Shown here piece by piece: positions 17,255 to 27,180 of a DNA stretch of 64,000 bases; position 1 is the first letter of the stretch; each line of letters starts with the position of its first letter. The stretch covers positions 1,326,216-1,390,215 of the forward strand of contig NZ_KE386569.1 in assembly GCF_000427625.1 (NCBI RefSeq). The letters run 5' to 3'. The position numbers and the translations under genes were made by a program. This stretch comes from Methylobacter luteus IMV-B-3098 (GTDB lineage Bacteria; Pseudomonadota; Gammaproteobacteria; Methylococcales; Methylomonadaceae). The notes below the pieces were generated by a model. The model had not been told where the DNA came from. It worked only from the letters and a program-made list of their open reading frames with translations, and searched no databases.

Positions 17255-17413
17255 TCTGTTTTTGAAAGATGAAAAAATTGAAAAATGCTATTTTACAGAT
17301 TTAATACGGTTTTAGTCATCCCGATATCTCGGCTTGCCTGCCTGGCTGTAAAAAAACAGATAGGCCACTGAGTTTTTAAGGTAGACTTAATAAAATTTAA
17401 CTACAGCTTATCA

Positions 17414-20400
17414 ATGAGGCCAATGACTACACTAAATATGTCAGTTAAAAGTTGGTTGCCTATCATTGCAACTACTGTAATTTTCTATACGGCCGGCATG
17501 CTGACGCTGCCATTATCGCTGCCTCCCAGTTATGCGACGGCCATTTGGCCACCGGCGGGTATCGGTTTGGCTGCTGTTCTGTTATGGGGCAACCGGGTCT
17601 TGCCTGGCATATTTGTGGCTGAATTGCTGATACACTATGAGGTCTATGATATATCGGCATTATTGGCATCATCGCCGGAATCAGCCATTTCTTTTCTTAG
17701 TCCGCTTAATAGCGTGCTCAGAGCCTGGCTGGGCAGTACCTTGGTCAGAAAACTGGCAGGCTTTCCGAATGACTTGATTTCAACCCCTCTGATTATTCTG
17801 TTCTTTATGCTCGCAGGCCCCGCGGCGACCTTCCTGCCGGCCGTCCTGAGTGTGTATTCTCTATTTCTGACCGGCGTTATCATCGAACAGGATCTGGGTT
17901 CTTCGTTTTTAACCTGGTGGCTGGGAGACTGTGCCGGCATTGCCGTCTTTACCCCGCTGTTTTTCGTTGTTTTTAACCGCCGCCATAGAATTTGGCGACA
18001 GCGTTTGTTTTCTCTGGGCTTGCCATTGGTCGGCATTTTCATTCTGATTTCAGCCGGCTATTTATTTGCCCAGCAGAAAGAGACTGAGCGCCTGCATAAA
18101 CTTATCGATCGCCGATCCACTATCATCCGCAACGATCTGCAACATGCACTCCAACAGCATCGGATGGTTTTGCAATTAGTTAAAGGATTAATTGACCTCC
18201 CCGGATCGATATCAGAAGACAATTTTCAGGCTTTCTCGCGTTCCATTCTTAATCAACAGACAGATATTGCACGGCTTGAGTGGCTTGAAGCATCCGGCAA
18301 TAAAAACGACCCCTCCTTCATCAGCAAATATAGGGCGGACAACAAGGAAACCGCCGAATTTAAATCAGTGGCTGAAATAGCAAACGGACTAGCTATAGGG
18401 ACGCGCGAATTGATTGTGACGGGCAAGCACGAATTCATGGTTTGCCTGCCTGTTTTTCACACCGATACAAGATTGAAAGGTCTCGTAGTCGGCGTTATCA
18501 ATATTAAGAACTTTGTCGGAAAGGCCATGGACTGGAAAAACTATCCGCATGTTGTGGTCAAGCTTTTTGATGACACAAGTTCAGCCGCGATAACTATTTT
18601 TCAATCAAATGATAATCGGGCATTACACGATCCATTAAATTTGACCGCCTTCACAACCGTGAATCTGGCAGAGCATCAATGGTTTCTGGAGATTGCGCCC
18701 GACCAGGAATTTCTCAGCGATCATTATTCCTGGTCTGTCTGGCAGTGGCTTGCAGGAGGCATGGTATTGACCAGCTTTATGAGTATCGGCTTGTTGGTAT
18801 TGACAGGTCATACCGAAAAGGTGAGATCCGAAGTCGACAAGCGCACTGAGGAACTCAATCAGAGCAATATAAAACTGGCTGCCAGCGAACAACAATTCAG
18901 AAAACTGGTGCAAACGCAATCGGCCATCGTCTGGCGCGCGGATCCGAAGTCATTCAGATTCTTGTTTGTCAGCGATGAAGCGGAAAGCATATTGGGTTAT
19001 CCGGTTGACAGCTGGCTTAATGAAGCCGATTTTTGGCGGCAGCATATTCATGAGGATGACAGAGAAGCCGCGACCGCTTATTGTGCGGAAGAAATCCGGA
19101 ATCTTCGCAATTACGACTTTGAATATCGCATGATTGCGGCCGACGGCCGCTGCGTCTGGCTGCGTGATGTGGTTCATCTGATCATCCACGGTGATAGAGT
19201 GACGGAAAAGGTCGGTTTCATGATTGATATCACCGACCAAAAGAAGGCTGAAGAACAATTGCGTCTGGCCGCAACGACTTTTGAAAGTCTGCAAGGCATC
19301 ATGATTACCGATAAGAACGCCAGAATCCTGCGCGTCAATAGGGCCTTCACCGAAATTACCGGCTATTCAGCCGAACAGGCTGAAGGGCAAAGCGCTAACA
19401 TCCTGAAATCGGGATATCATGATCAGGCGTTTTATGACGAATTTTGGCGGCAACTGCAAACCCTCGGTAAATTTGAAGGAGAAATATGGAATCGGCGCAA
19501 GAATGGAGAAATTTATCCTGAATGGCAAACGGTTACCGCTGTTAAAAACGATGCCAATGAAGTCAGCCACTATATAAGCGTTTTCTCGGATATTACCGAG
19601 CAGAAAGAGGCCGCCAATAAAATTCATAAAATGGCTTTTTATGACTCCTTAACGGGTTTGCCCAATCGACGCCTGCTGCTGAACCGGTTCGAGCATGCCC
19701 TGGCCGTAGCCAGAAGACATCGGCGGTATGGCGCCGTCATCTTTCTGGACCTGGATCACTTTAAATTACTGAATGACTCACTAGGCCATCAGGCCGGTGA
19801 TGAATTGTTGATACAGGTTGCGGCGCGCCTGTCTTCGGTGCTTAGAAAAGAGGACACCCCGGCCCGTCTGGGTGGAGATGAGTTTGTTATACTGCTGCAT
19901 CCTGACCTGGGCAGTTTAACGGTAGCGGCGGATCATGCCATTGCCGCCGCTGAAAAGATCAGAGCCGCACTAAATCAGGCCTTCTTTCTCAAGGATTATC
20001 AGCATCAGATATCAACCAGCATCGGTATTGCCTTGTTTCCCGATAACCATGAAAGCACGGATATCATTTTACAACAAGCCGATACCGCCATGTATCGTTC
20101 AAAAGCCAGCGGCCGCAACACGATCAGTTTTTATCACCCCAGCATGCAGGAAGTCGCTGATTTGCGCATCAACATGGAAAATGATTTGCGGTTTGCTATC
20201 AAGCAGACCCAATTCAGTCTTTACTATCAACCTCTGGTTGACAGCGAAGGCGTCGTATTGAGCGCGGAAGCGCTGATTCGATGGCGACATCCCAGTAAAG
20301 GCACCCTACTGCCGATAGATTTCATTTCTATTGCTGAAGAAAGCAGTTTGATTTTGGCGATAGGCCAATGGGTATTGGTGGAAGCATGCTGCCAGATTAA

Positions 20401-20947
20401 AGCCTGGCAAGCGACGGGAGTTAATTTGCCGCATATTTCCATCAATGTCAGTTCCCGCCAATTCAGGCAGCCCGATTTCGTTGAACAGGTAAGACATGCC
20501 CTGACCAGTAACGGAATCGCACCGTATCTGCTTGGTATTGAGCTGACTGAAGGCGTGATGATTGATAATATAAACGATACCATCGCCAAAATGAGAGCCT
20601 TAAAAGCATTAGGAGTCTCGATTGCCATGGATGATTTCGGCACCGGTTACTCTTCCCTGTCCTATTTGAAAAAACTGCCGATTGACATTTTAAAAATAGA
20701 CCGCAGTTTCGTCAGGGACATTTTAACCGATCTCAGTGATGCAGTGATTGTAGAGACCATTCTTGGCATGGCCAAACACCTGGGCTTGCATGTCATTGCC
20801 GAAGGTGTGGAAACGGCGGAACAGTTCGACCTTCTGAAACAGCAGGAGTGCCAAAGCTTTCAGGGCCATTATTTCAGCCCGCCTCTGCCGGCAATCCAAT
20901 TTGCGGAAAAATACTATAGCTTGTGGCGCCGGTCCATAAGCCTTTAG
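17414..20947 (+). CDS. MASE1-PAS-PAS-GGDEF-EAL cyclic-di-GMP signalling protein
   Basis: A 1177-residue inner-membrane protein. The N-terminal ~210 residues form a MASE1 sensor (ATIWPPAGIGLAAVLLWGN near residue 40, then about eight helices). A periplasmic region of about 240 residues and another helix (about 440-465) come next. Two PAS/PAC modules (about 495-610 and 615-735), a GGDEF domain with intact ARLGGDEF (about 816) and an EAL domain with intact SAEALIRWRH (about 950), DDFGTGYSSLSYL and ECQSFQGHYFS follow. Both catalytic signatures are complete, so it could make or degrade c-di-GMP. The EAL residues favour hydrolysis, with GGDEF possibly regulatory. Its TAG stop overlaps the end of the remnant on the other strand. 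Confidence 0.92.
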   Translation: MRPMTTLNMSVKSWLPIIATTVIFYTAGMLTLPLSLPPSYATAIWPPAGIGLAAVLLWGNRVLPGIFVAELLIHYEVYDISALLASSPESAISFLSPLNSVLRAWLGSTLVRKLAGFPNDLISTPLIILFFMLAGPAATFLPAVLSVYSLFLTGVIIEQDLGSSFLTWWLGDCAGIAVFTPLFFVVFNRRHRIWRQRLFSLGLPLVGIFILISAGYLFAQQKETERLHKLIDRRSTIIRNDLQHALQQHRMVLQLVKGLIDLPGSISEDNFQAFSRSILNQQTDIARLEWLEASGNKNDPSFISKYRADNKETAEFKSVAEIANGLAIGTRELIVTGKHEFMVCLPVFHTDTRLKGLVVGVINIKNFVGKAMDWKNYPHVVVKLFDDTSSAAITIFQSNDNRALHDPLNLTAFTTVNLAEHQWFLEIAPDQEFLSDHYSWSVWQWLAGGMVLTSFMSIGLLVLTGHTEKVRSEVDKRTEELNQSNIKLAASEQQFRKLVQTQSAIVWRADPKSFRFLFVSDEAESILGYPVDSWLNEADFWRQHIHEDDREAATAYCAEEIRNLRNYDFEYRMIAADGRCVWLRDVVHLIIHGDRVTEKVGFMIDITDQKKAEEQLRLAATTFESLQGIMITDKNARILRVNRAFTEITGYSAEQAEGQSANILKSGYHDQAFYDEFWRQLQTLGKFEGEIWNRRKNGEIYPEWQTVTAVKNDANEVSHYISVFSDITEQKEAANKIHKMAFYDSLTGLPNRRLLLNRFEHALAVARRHRRYGAVIFLDLDHFKLLNDSLGHQAGDELLIQVAARLSSVLRKEDTPARLGGDEFVILLHPDLGSLTVAADHAIAAAEKIRAALNQAFFLKDYQHQISTSIGIALFPDNHESTDIILQQADTAMYRSKASGRNTISFYHPSMQEVADLRINMENDLRFAIKQTQFSLYYQPLVDSEGVVLSAEALIRWRHPSKGTLLPIDFISIAEESSLILAIGQWVLVEACCQIKAWQATGVNLPHISINVSSRQFRQPDFVEQVRHALTSNGIAPYLLGIELTEGVMIDNINDTIAKMRALKALGVSIAMDDFGTGYSSLSYLKKLPIDILKIDRSFVRDILTDLSDAVIVETILGMAKHLGLHVIAEGVETAEQFDLLKQQECQSFQGHYFSPPLPAIQFAEKYYSLWRRSISL

Positions 20948-21256
20948 AAAAAACCGATAGCCATGACCTGAACCACAGACTCATTAATACCGCTTATGCC
21001 AAACTTGCTGTACCAATAGGAATATTCGGTGCCCACATAAATCTTATCGCTTTTCCAACCGAATAAATCCCCTAAATCCAGTAGTAATTGCAGTTGCAGA
21101 AAAACATTAAAGCACCTGAAGCATTGGTTTCATCGGCGCGAAAATCGGTAAAGCCTCTGAACCCGAATTTTGTCGAGACAATCTGAAAAGGCAAATCCCA
21201 CACAGGCGTGATCTGGATACCGTATTTGTTGCTGACGCTATCGTCTTTATTAGGAG
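20944..21256 (-). pseudogene. remnant of a Tsx/OmpK-like outer-membrane channel
   Basis: Minus-strand translation gives KYGIQITPVWDLPF and FGFRGFTDFRADETNASGA. After a one-base frame change it continues FNVFLQLQLLLDLGDLFGWK and KIYVGTEYSYWYSKFGI, ending in a terminal aromatic (AIGFF) and TAA. The alternating pattern and the final Phe are typical of an outer-membrane barrel C-terminus, and the segment resembles the last ~100 residues of Tsx/OmpK-like proteins. The N-terminal half and signal peptide are absent and a frameshift is present near 21110, so the gene is broken. Confidence 0.6.
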
Positions 21257-21283
21257 AATGACATTTTTTGTGTTTTCCATCGT

Positions 21284-22081
21284 TTACTGCTTTTTTCCCA
21301 GTTTCATTTGTTTCAGATAATGCACGATATCCTTGGCATCATCAGGCGTAATGATGTTCTCAAACGATGGCATTTTCGTGCCGGCTCTATACTCAGCCGC
21401 ATTGCGTATGAATCCGGCCAGTTCCTGTTCCTTAAAATATTCGGTAATGTTTTTCGGGATATTCAGTTCCGGACCGACCTCACCTCCGGCAAGATTGACC
21501 GAGTGGCAGCGAATGCAGTAGCGGCTGAACAATTTAAAACCATTTTTAGTCCGGTCATCGGTTTTGGCGGGCGCGGCGGCGCCGAAATAAGACTTGGTGG
21601 GCTGCAGCGACAGCGAAACCAATTGAAATGGCCAGGGAAATCGCCACTCGTCCAGTCCTTTTTTTGGCCAGACCAGGTAAAACGGTGACGGCGTGATAGT
21701 TTGCTTGCCGAATTTAAATTCCAGCCATTTTTTGGGCTCGGCGGCATTGTCCTTGAAAGCGATAAAGCCCTTTTCGTCCATGGCATCCTGATAAGCCATG
21801 GACACATTATAGCCATCGGCCGCTGTAAACACGACAACCAGCTCATCGTCTTTTAATGAAGGCGGCACGGGAATTTTGTTCAGGATTGCCGACAGCGAAT
21901 AAGCTTCGTATTCCTTCGCTGACTTGTAAACAGGATCATGGCTGATTTTTACCGTTTCCGATTTAGGCAGTTGCGCGGGATCGGCTTTAAGCAGATTAAA
22001 ATTCGGCCAGTCAGCAGTCGGGCTTACCTGGGGCAATGCTAGTAACAATACAAAGCTGAGTAATTGTCTTATGCCTGTCAT
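21284..22081 (-). CDS. periplasmic c-type cytochrome with N-terminal extension domain
   Basis: A 265-residue protein with a signal peptide (about residues 1-22, LLSFVLLLALPQVSP). Residues about 35-160 form a beta-rich domain of unknown role that recalls molybdopterin-oxidoreductase-like domains (DELVVVFTAADGYNVSMAY). A class I cytochrome c domain follows with one CIRCH heme site (about residue 193) and a distal methionine in AGTKMPSFENI. It should carry electrons in the periplasm; the partner is unknown. It lies between the two MASE1 signalling genes and just downstream of the hybrid kinase on the same strand (90-bp gap), so a functional link is possible but unproven. Confidence 0.82.
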   Translation of the reverse strand: MTGIRQLLSFVLLLALPQVSPTADWPNFNLLKADPAQLPKSETVKISHDPVYKSAKEYEAYSLSAILNKIPVPPSLKDDELVVVFTAADGYNVSMAYQDAMDEKGFIAFKDNAAEPKKWLEFKFGKQTITPSPFYLVWPKKGLDEWRFPWPFQLVSLSLQPTKSYFGAAAPAKTDDRTKNGFKLFSRYCIRCHSVNLAGGEVGPELNIPKNITEYFKEQELAGFIRNAAEYRAGTKMPSFENIITPDDAKDIVHYLKQMKLGKKQ

Positions 22082-22170
22082 GTCAGAGTCTCTTTTTTTG
22101 TTTTTGTTAAGCGGGTCTTTCCGGAAGAAATGGTCTGATTGTTTTAAATCATATCACCGAGCTTTTTACA

Positions 22171-24816
22171 TCACCATGATAGAGGCGTAATGGAGCTGTT
22201 CTTAATAAGATCAGGCCCGCGGACAATAATTTGTTTCTCTTCCCGCACATCCATTAATATTTTTATCAGTTTGTTTTCATCGAGCGGCTTGGTTAAATAA
22301 AAATCGAATCCGGCTTTCAGTGCTTCCGTTATCTTATGTTCATCGGCATAAGCACTGATAGCGGCAATTTTTAGCGGATTATGCTGACTTCTTATAACTT
22401 TCACCAACTCCAGGCCGGTCATGACAGGCATATTGAGATCTATGAGTGCCATCTGATAGTCCTGTTCGCTGATTAATTGCAAGGCTTCCTGGCCGTTCAT
22501 GGCAGAATCGACGACACAACCATACTGCTCAAGCATATTAGCCAGTAACAGCAAATTGATCTCGCTATCATCGGCAATCAAAACGCGCATAGCGGTATTT
22601 CTTTCGGTCTTCACCTGTTGATCAGGGATTGCGCCATACTGATTTCTAGTACTGATCGGCAGCGGCAGTGAAACTGAAAAAATACTACCTTTGCCGGGCT
22701 GACTGGTGACAGTGATTTCCCCTCCCATAAAATCAACCAGTTCGCGGGTAATGGCCAAGCCGAGACCCACGCCTTCCCTGACAAAGTCAGAAGCATTGAT
22801 TTGCACAAAAGGAGAAAAAATCTGCTCCAGATCCTTTTGGGCAATTCCACAGCCTGTGTCCCCAACAGAGACAACCAGATTTCCGTTATGGTAGCTTGAA
22901 TTGATGCTTACGCTGCCATAGTCTGTGTATTTGATGGCATTGCTGAGCAAGTTGACAAGGATTTGCCGGATGCGTGTTTCATCACCTTTCAAATATTGGG
23001 GGCTGACTTCATTGTTGACAATTAAAGTCAGGTTTTTTTCATCGGCTTGCAGCTTGAAAACATCAACCAGATTGTCCAGCAATAACTCAAAGTCAAAATT
23101 GCCGATATCAATCTTAATTTTATTGGATTCAATCGCCGAAATATCGAGAATATCGCTAATCAGCGTCAGAAGATTATCGCTGCATTGTTTAATGATATTG
23201 ACGTGCTTTTTAACATCCTCAGGCAGGGATGATCGCTTCTGCAACAGTTGTGTAAAGCCTAATATGCCATTCAACGGGGTGCGCAACTCATGGCTGATAT
23301 TGGCCAGAAACTGGTTTTTGGCATTATTGGCCGTTTCGGCAGCATTTTTTGCCTGCAGTAATGCTGCCGTCCGTTCCTCGATAATGGATTCGGTCCGAAA
23401 ATAACGTCCTGTTAGTATTAAAAGACCGACGCCGAGCAAGCTGGTAAATAGCAATCCACTGACTAAAACCCACCACATGGGCCAGTAAATGCGCGAATTT
23501 TCCAAAACCGAGTTATGGTAAAAGCTCAATCGCCACTGGTGGTCGGCGACAGAGAATGCGTATTCTTCGGAAGCTTTGTTGGTGGATTGGTCGCCAGCAT
23601 TGGAAAAAATGATTTTTTTCTGGTTCTCTGCGCCTTTAGACGTGCTGACAGTAAAAAAGCTGTCTGCCGTGTTCAATTCGTTGAATGATTCGCGCACCAG
23701 TTCATCAATAGAAATCCTTGTTACAATAGCCCCTCGCAGTAGTTTTTCATTGTTTTTTGCTTTGTTGAAAACCGGCATTACCAGTATGACCTTATCGCCT
23801 TCGACTGAGAGATAGCCAAATTCGGAAGAGGTAAAATCCCCCTTCAGCAAATGATTTGGATTTGCCGAGAATACCTGCTGATCGTTTGAATAGTCGGTAA
23901 TTCGCTTATTAAGTATGGATGTGAATTCAATGTTGCCAATTCCTGCCGACAAATGGCTTATCCATGTCAGCGATTCTATCTCTTTAAAAGGAGACAACGC
24001 CTGCTTGGTAAACAATATGAACTCCTGATTTTCAACATTATCGGAACCCATGAAAAAAATCCGGACGCTGTTAATGGCGTGCAGATCGCCATCAATACGA
24101 TTTTTTAAGGCCTGAGATAGCGTGATGACCTGATTTTTGAATTTTTGCTGACGCTGTTGCTGATCTATTTCTTGCATATACAAGAAAAATACAATAACTA
24201 ATGCGTTTGCCAAAACAAGCGGTATGCCTACTGAAGCCAGGCGCTTGCGCCATATATGTTTCGGCTGCGCAAAAATGATCAATGTCAACGGGGTGAATAC
24301 CAGCACGCCCATGGTATCGCCAACCCACCAGCTAATCCAATTGACGGGAATCTCGGATGCCGAAATAATACCGTCCAGGCTCATGGCGATCATGGCTATG
24401 GTTGGCGGTAACAGACAACTTAAGGGGCCACCCAGCAACATGAAAAGCACAATGCTTTTATCCTCAACTAGCGGATTTGGAAAGCCGACAAAGCGTTTTA
24501 TCAGATAGGTGCCGGCAAGAGCACATGACACAGCCCCCAAACCGGTTACCGCATATACAATCAGTGATTCTTCCTTAAAACCAAAGGCCCACGCACTGAT
24601 ACAGAAATTGCCTATGAATATACCGGGCCAGATCCGCTTGCCCAACAGGAGCATTGCCGCCAGGGAAATACCGGAAGGCGGCCATAGTGCGCCGGCATTA
24701 CTGGGCGGAACTTTAAGCATTTGGCCTAATAAACCAGAAACAAAATAGGCTCCGGCAATAAGCCCGATTAAAAATAGATATTTTGATGTACGGATCATTG
24801 CAAAACCGAAAGTCAT
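22171..24816 (-). CDS. MASE1 hybrid histidine kinase with C-terminal receiver
   Basis: An 881-residue sensor. The N-terminal MASE1 domain (GALWPPSGISLAAMLLLGK near 40; about eight helices to ~215) is followed by a periplasmic CHASE-like region (about 235-440) and a helix near 450-470. The HisKA domain has the phosphorylated histidine in NISHELRTPLNG (about 508), then an HATPase domain (GDTGCGIAQKDLEQIFSPF, GVGLGLAITRELV). The receiver domain at about 735-855 has the phospho-aspartate in MALIDLNMPV and the conserved lysine in FYLTKPLDENKL. No output domain is attached. The first methionine (MTFGFAMIRTSK) is uncertain; M7 is an alternative. Confidence 0.92.
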   Translation of the reverse strand: MTFGFAMIRTSKYLFLIGLIAGAYFVSGLLGQMLKVPPSNAGALWPPSGISLAAMLLLGKRIWPGIFIGNFCISAWAFGFKEESLIVYAVTGLGAVSCALAGTYLIKRFVGFPNPLVEDKSIVLFMLLGGPLSCLLPPTIAMIAMSLDGIISASEIPVNWISWWVGDTMGVLVFTPLTLIIFAQPKHIWRKRLASVGIPLVLANALVIVFFLYMQEIDQQQRQQKFKNQVITLSQALKNRIDGDLHAINSVRIFFMGSDNVENQEFILFTKQALSPFKEIESLTWISHLSAGIGNIEFTSILNKRITDYSNDQQVFSANPNHLLKGDFTSSEFGYLSVEGDKVILVMPVFNKAKNNEKLLRGAIVTRISIDELVRESFNELNTADSFFTVSTSKGAENQKKIIFSNAGDQSTNKASEEYAFSVADHQWRLSFYHNSVLENSRIYWPMWWVLVSGLLFTSLLGVGLLILTGRYFRTESIIEERTAALLQAKNAAETANNAKNQFLANISHELRTPLNGILGFTQLLQKRSSLPEDVKKHVNIIKQCSDNLLTLISDILDISAIESNKIKIDIGNFDFELLLDNLVDVFKLQADEKNLTLIVNNEVSPQYLKGDETRIRQILVNLLSNAIKYTDYGSVSINSSYHNGNLVVSVGDTGCGIAQKDLEQIFSPFVQINASDFVREGVGLGLAITRELVDFMGGEITVTSQPGKGSIFSVSLPLPISTRNQYGAIPDQQVKTERNTAMRVLIADDSEINLLLLANMLEQYGCVVDSAMNGQEALQLISEQDYQMALIDLNMPVMTGLELVKVIRSQHNPLKIAAISAYADEHKITEALKAGFDFYLTKPLDENKLIKILMDVREEKQIIVRGPDLIKNSSITPLSW

Positions 24817-24874
24817 ATTCTGATTATTAACAACGTAAAAATGGTTTTGTTTACGTTACGCCCTATTTTTTTAA

Positions 24875-24912
24875 TAGCATAACTGAGTAAAAGTAGCATA
24901 ACTGAATAAAGG
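24875..24912. repeat. two tandem 19-bp direct repeats
   Basis: TAGCATAACTGAGTAAAAG (24875-24893) is followed at once by TAGCATAACTGAATAAAGG (24894-24912), differing at two positions. The pair sits between the divergent hybrid kinase and FAD-protein genes, where a regulator could bind. This may also be simple slippage. Confidence 0.6.
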
Positions 24913-25026
24913 TGCCTAAATAGCTGCTAACAAGAAAAATGCCATTAAGGTAAAATAGTTCTTATCCCATCACACTGACCCGCAATATATAAGGTCCCCT
25001 AAGCGAGGCCTCTCGGAATAAACTAC

Positions 25027-26637
25027 ATGTTGAGAATCACTGAACTTAAACTCCCGCTCGATCATCCGGAAAGTATGATCAAAACCGCCATTCTCGATCG
25101 GCTTGGCCTCAGTGCAGAACATTTAATTAATTATACGATATTTCGTCGCGGCATTGATGCCCGCAATCGGGATTCAATTTTCCTTATTTATACTATCGAT
25201 GTTGAAACCGACAATGAGCAGGGTATCCTGAAACGCTTGCATGATGATCCGCATATTTCCTTAACACCGGACACTACTTATCGCTTTGTAACCCGGGCGC
25301 CCATGGATTTGTCCAGTCGGCCCGTTGTAATCGGCACCGGCCCCTGCGGACTGTTTGCAGCTTTAATTCTGGCCCAAATGGGTTTTCGACCCGTCATTCT
25401 GGAGCGCGGCAAAGAGGTTCGCGAGCGCACTAAGGATACTTTCGGCCTCTGGCGCAAAAGCGTATTCAATCCTGAATCGAATGTTCAGTTCGGCGAAGGC
25501 GGCGCCGGCACTTTTTCCGACGGCAAACTTCATACCCAGATCAAGGACCCTAATCATTACGGCCGCAAGGTGCTGACAGAGTTCGTGAAAGCCGGCGCGC
25601 CTGCTGAAATTCTCTATGTCAGCAAACCGCATATCGGCACCTTCAAACTGGTATCGATGGTAGAACAGATGCGCGCGACCATCGAGTCATTGGGCGGCGA
25701 AATACGCTTTCAAAGCCGCGTGGACGACATTGACATCGACAACGGACAGGTGCGCGGCGTCAAACTCGCCAACGGCGAAACAATTCGCTGCGATCACATC
25801 GTGCTGGCCGTCGGCCACAGCGCACGGGATACCTTCAAAGTGCTTTATGATCGCGGCGTTTATATTGAAGCCAAGCCCTTTTCCATCGGCTTTCGCATCG
25901 AGCACCCTCAATCGCTGATCGATGCCTGTCGTTTTGGCAAAAATGCGGGGCACCCCATGCTCGGCGCCGCCGATTACAAACTGGTTCATCACTGCCGCAA
26001 CGGACGCTCCGTTTACAGTTTCTGCATGTGTCCCGGAGGCACGGTGGTAGCCGCCACATCCGAGACGGGCCATGTCGTGACCAATGGCATGAGCCAGTAT
26101 TCGCGCAATGAGCGCAATGCCAACAGCGGCATTGTTGTCGGCATTACGCCGGATGATTATCCGGACCATCCGCTGGCCGGAATCGAGCTCCAGCGCCGAC
26201 TGGAAGCCCATGCCTTTGAGTTGGGCGGAAAAACCTATGAAGCGCCGGGACAGCTGGTGGGCGATTTCCTGGCCCAGCGACCCTCGGTTGCGCTGGGCAG
26301 CGTGCAACCCTCCTATACGCCGGGCGTGCATTTATGCGATCTAAGCTCCGCCCTGCCCGATTACGCCATAGAGGCGATACGCGAAGCCATACCGGCTTTC
26401 GACAAAAAAATAAAGGGATTTGCCATGCACGATGCAGTGTTGACCGGCGTTGAGACACGAACGTCATCCCCCGTGCGCATCAAACGCAACGCCGACTATC
26501 AAAGCCTGAATACCAAAGGGTTGTATCCGGCGGGAGAAGGTGCGGGCTATGCGGGCGGCATTCTTTCCGCCGCCGTGGACGGCATCAAGATAGCCGAAGC
26601 TGTGGCTTTGGACATAGTCCGAAACCAGGAAAAATAA
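25027..26637 (+). CDS. FAD-dependent oxidoreductase (COG2509 family), unknown substrate
   Basis: A 536-residue flavoprotein. A small N-terminal domain (about 1-90) precedes the dinucleotide-binding motif VVIGTGPCGLFAALILA (about 98-114), ending in VILERG. The phosphate-contacting VQFGEGGAGTFSDGKL (about 155-170) and the C-terminal GLYPAGEGAGYAGGILSA (about 498-515) are typical of this uncharacterised but widespread family. The family is often described as an FAD-dependent dehydrogenase. The substrate cannot be read from sequence. It is single in its orientation and ends against the BamE-like gene with an inverted repeat between the two. Confidence 0.88.
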   Translation: MLRITELKLPLDHPESMIKTAILDRLGLSAEHLINYTIFRRGIDARNRDSIFLIYTIDVETDNEQGILKRLHDDPHISLTPDTTYRFVTRAPMDLSSRPVVIGTGPCGLFAALILAQMGFRPVILERGKEVRERTKDTFGLWRKSVFNPESNVQFGEGGAGTFSDGKLHTQIKDPNHYGRKVLTEFVKAGAPAEILYVSKPHIGTFKLVSMVEQMRATIESLGGEIRFQSRVDDIDIDNGQVRGVKLANGETIRCDHIVLAVGHSARDTFKVLYDRGVYIEAKPFSIGFRIEHPQSLIDACRFGKNAGHPMLGAADYKLVHHCRNGRSVYSFCMCPGGTVVAATSETGHVVTNGMSQYSRNERNANSGIVVGITPDDYPDHPLAGIELQRRLEAHAFELGGKTYEAPGQLVGDFLAQRPSVALGSVQPSYTPGVHLCDLSSALPDYAIEAIREAIPAFDKKIKGFAMHDAVLTGVETRTSSPVRIKRNADYQSLNTKGLYPAGEGAGYAGGILSAAVDGIKIAEAVALDIVRNQEK

Positions 26638-26651
26638 CTTAAAAGGTCGGC

Positions 26652-26687
26652 AGGGTATGGGGTGCGAGCCGTATATAACGCACCCTA
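26652..26687. terminator. hairpin between convergent genes
   Basis: GGGTGCG (26660-26666) pairs with CGCACCC (26679-26685), and the outer bases AGGGTA/TA recall the ends of the dispersed repeat. There is no strong U tract. It probably serves as a bidirectional stop for the convergent FAD-protein and lipoprotein genes, or is a decayed repeat copy. Confidence 0.4.
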
Positions 26688-26693
26688 TTTGAA

Positions 26694-27110
26694 CTATTTT
26701 GATCGCTTGGTAGTATTAAATACAAATGAGGAAACAATGCCGCGCTTGTCAAACCGAATGAGAAGATCTTCCGTGCTGGCATCATCGAACAGACTGTATT
26801 GGTAAATGCCATAGGTCCAGGTTCTCAAGCCATTTTCCATGCCGGTCCTCCAGGGATTGCCGAAAGTGGCGCGAATATCATTCTGAGTCGTTTCGCCTAT
26901 CCTGATAGTTGAAACCTGGCCAGCCGGAAACTCATGCCCGACAGTGGCGCATCCTGCAGCAGATGAAAGAAACATAACCATAATCAGGCCTCTGAGCGTT
27001 TTTCTCAATAGTCCGGAAGAAACTGCTGTATATAAAATGTCAATCTTCATCATTAGCATTATTAACTTTAAAAAATAAGTTATCCTGATATTAAAATGAA
27101 AATCTGTCAA
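26694..27110 (-). CDS. BamE/SmpA-like outer membrane lipoprotein
   Basis: A 138-residue ORF with a lipobox-like sequence SSAAGC (cysteine about residue 54) after a hydrophobic stretch (LRGLIMVMFL). The true start is therefore probably one of the internal methionines around residues 18-21. After the cysteine come VSTIRIGETTQNDIRATFGN and TYGIYQYSLF, the helix-then-sheet pattern of the SmpA/OmlA fold used by BamE. The sequence is too divergent to call BamE itself, so it is probably a paralogue. An IS1595-type element lies immediately upstream, between it and mtgA, and may have replaced the original promoter. Confidence 0.75.
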   Translation of the reverse strand: MTDFHFNIRITYFLKLIMLMMKIDILYTAVSSGLLRKTLRGLIMVMFLSSAAGCATVGHEFPAGQVSTIRIGETTQNDIRATFGNPWRTGMENGLRTWTYGIYQYSLFDDASTEDLLIRFDKRGIVSSFVFNTTKRSK

Positions 27111-27180
27111 ATTTACTGCTTATATATGTGAATAAATGCATCTTTTTTATACATGCACGCTATAAAGAAAGAAAAATAAA

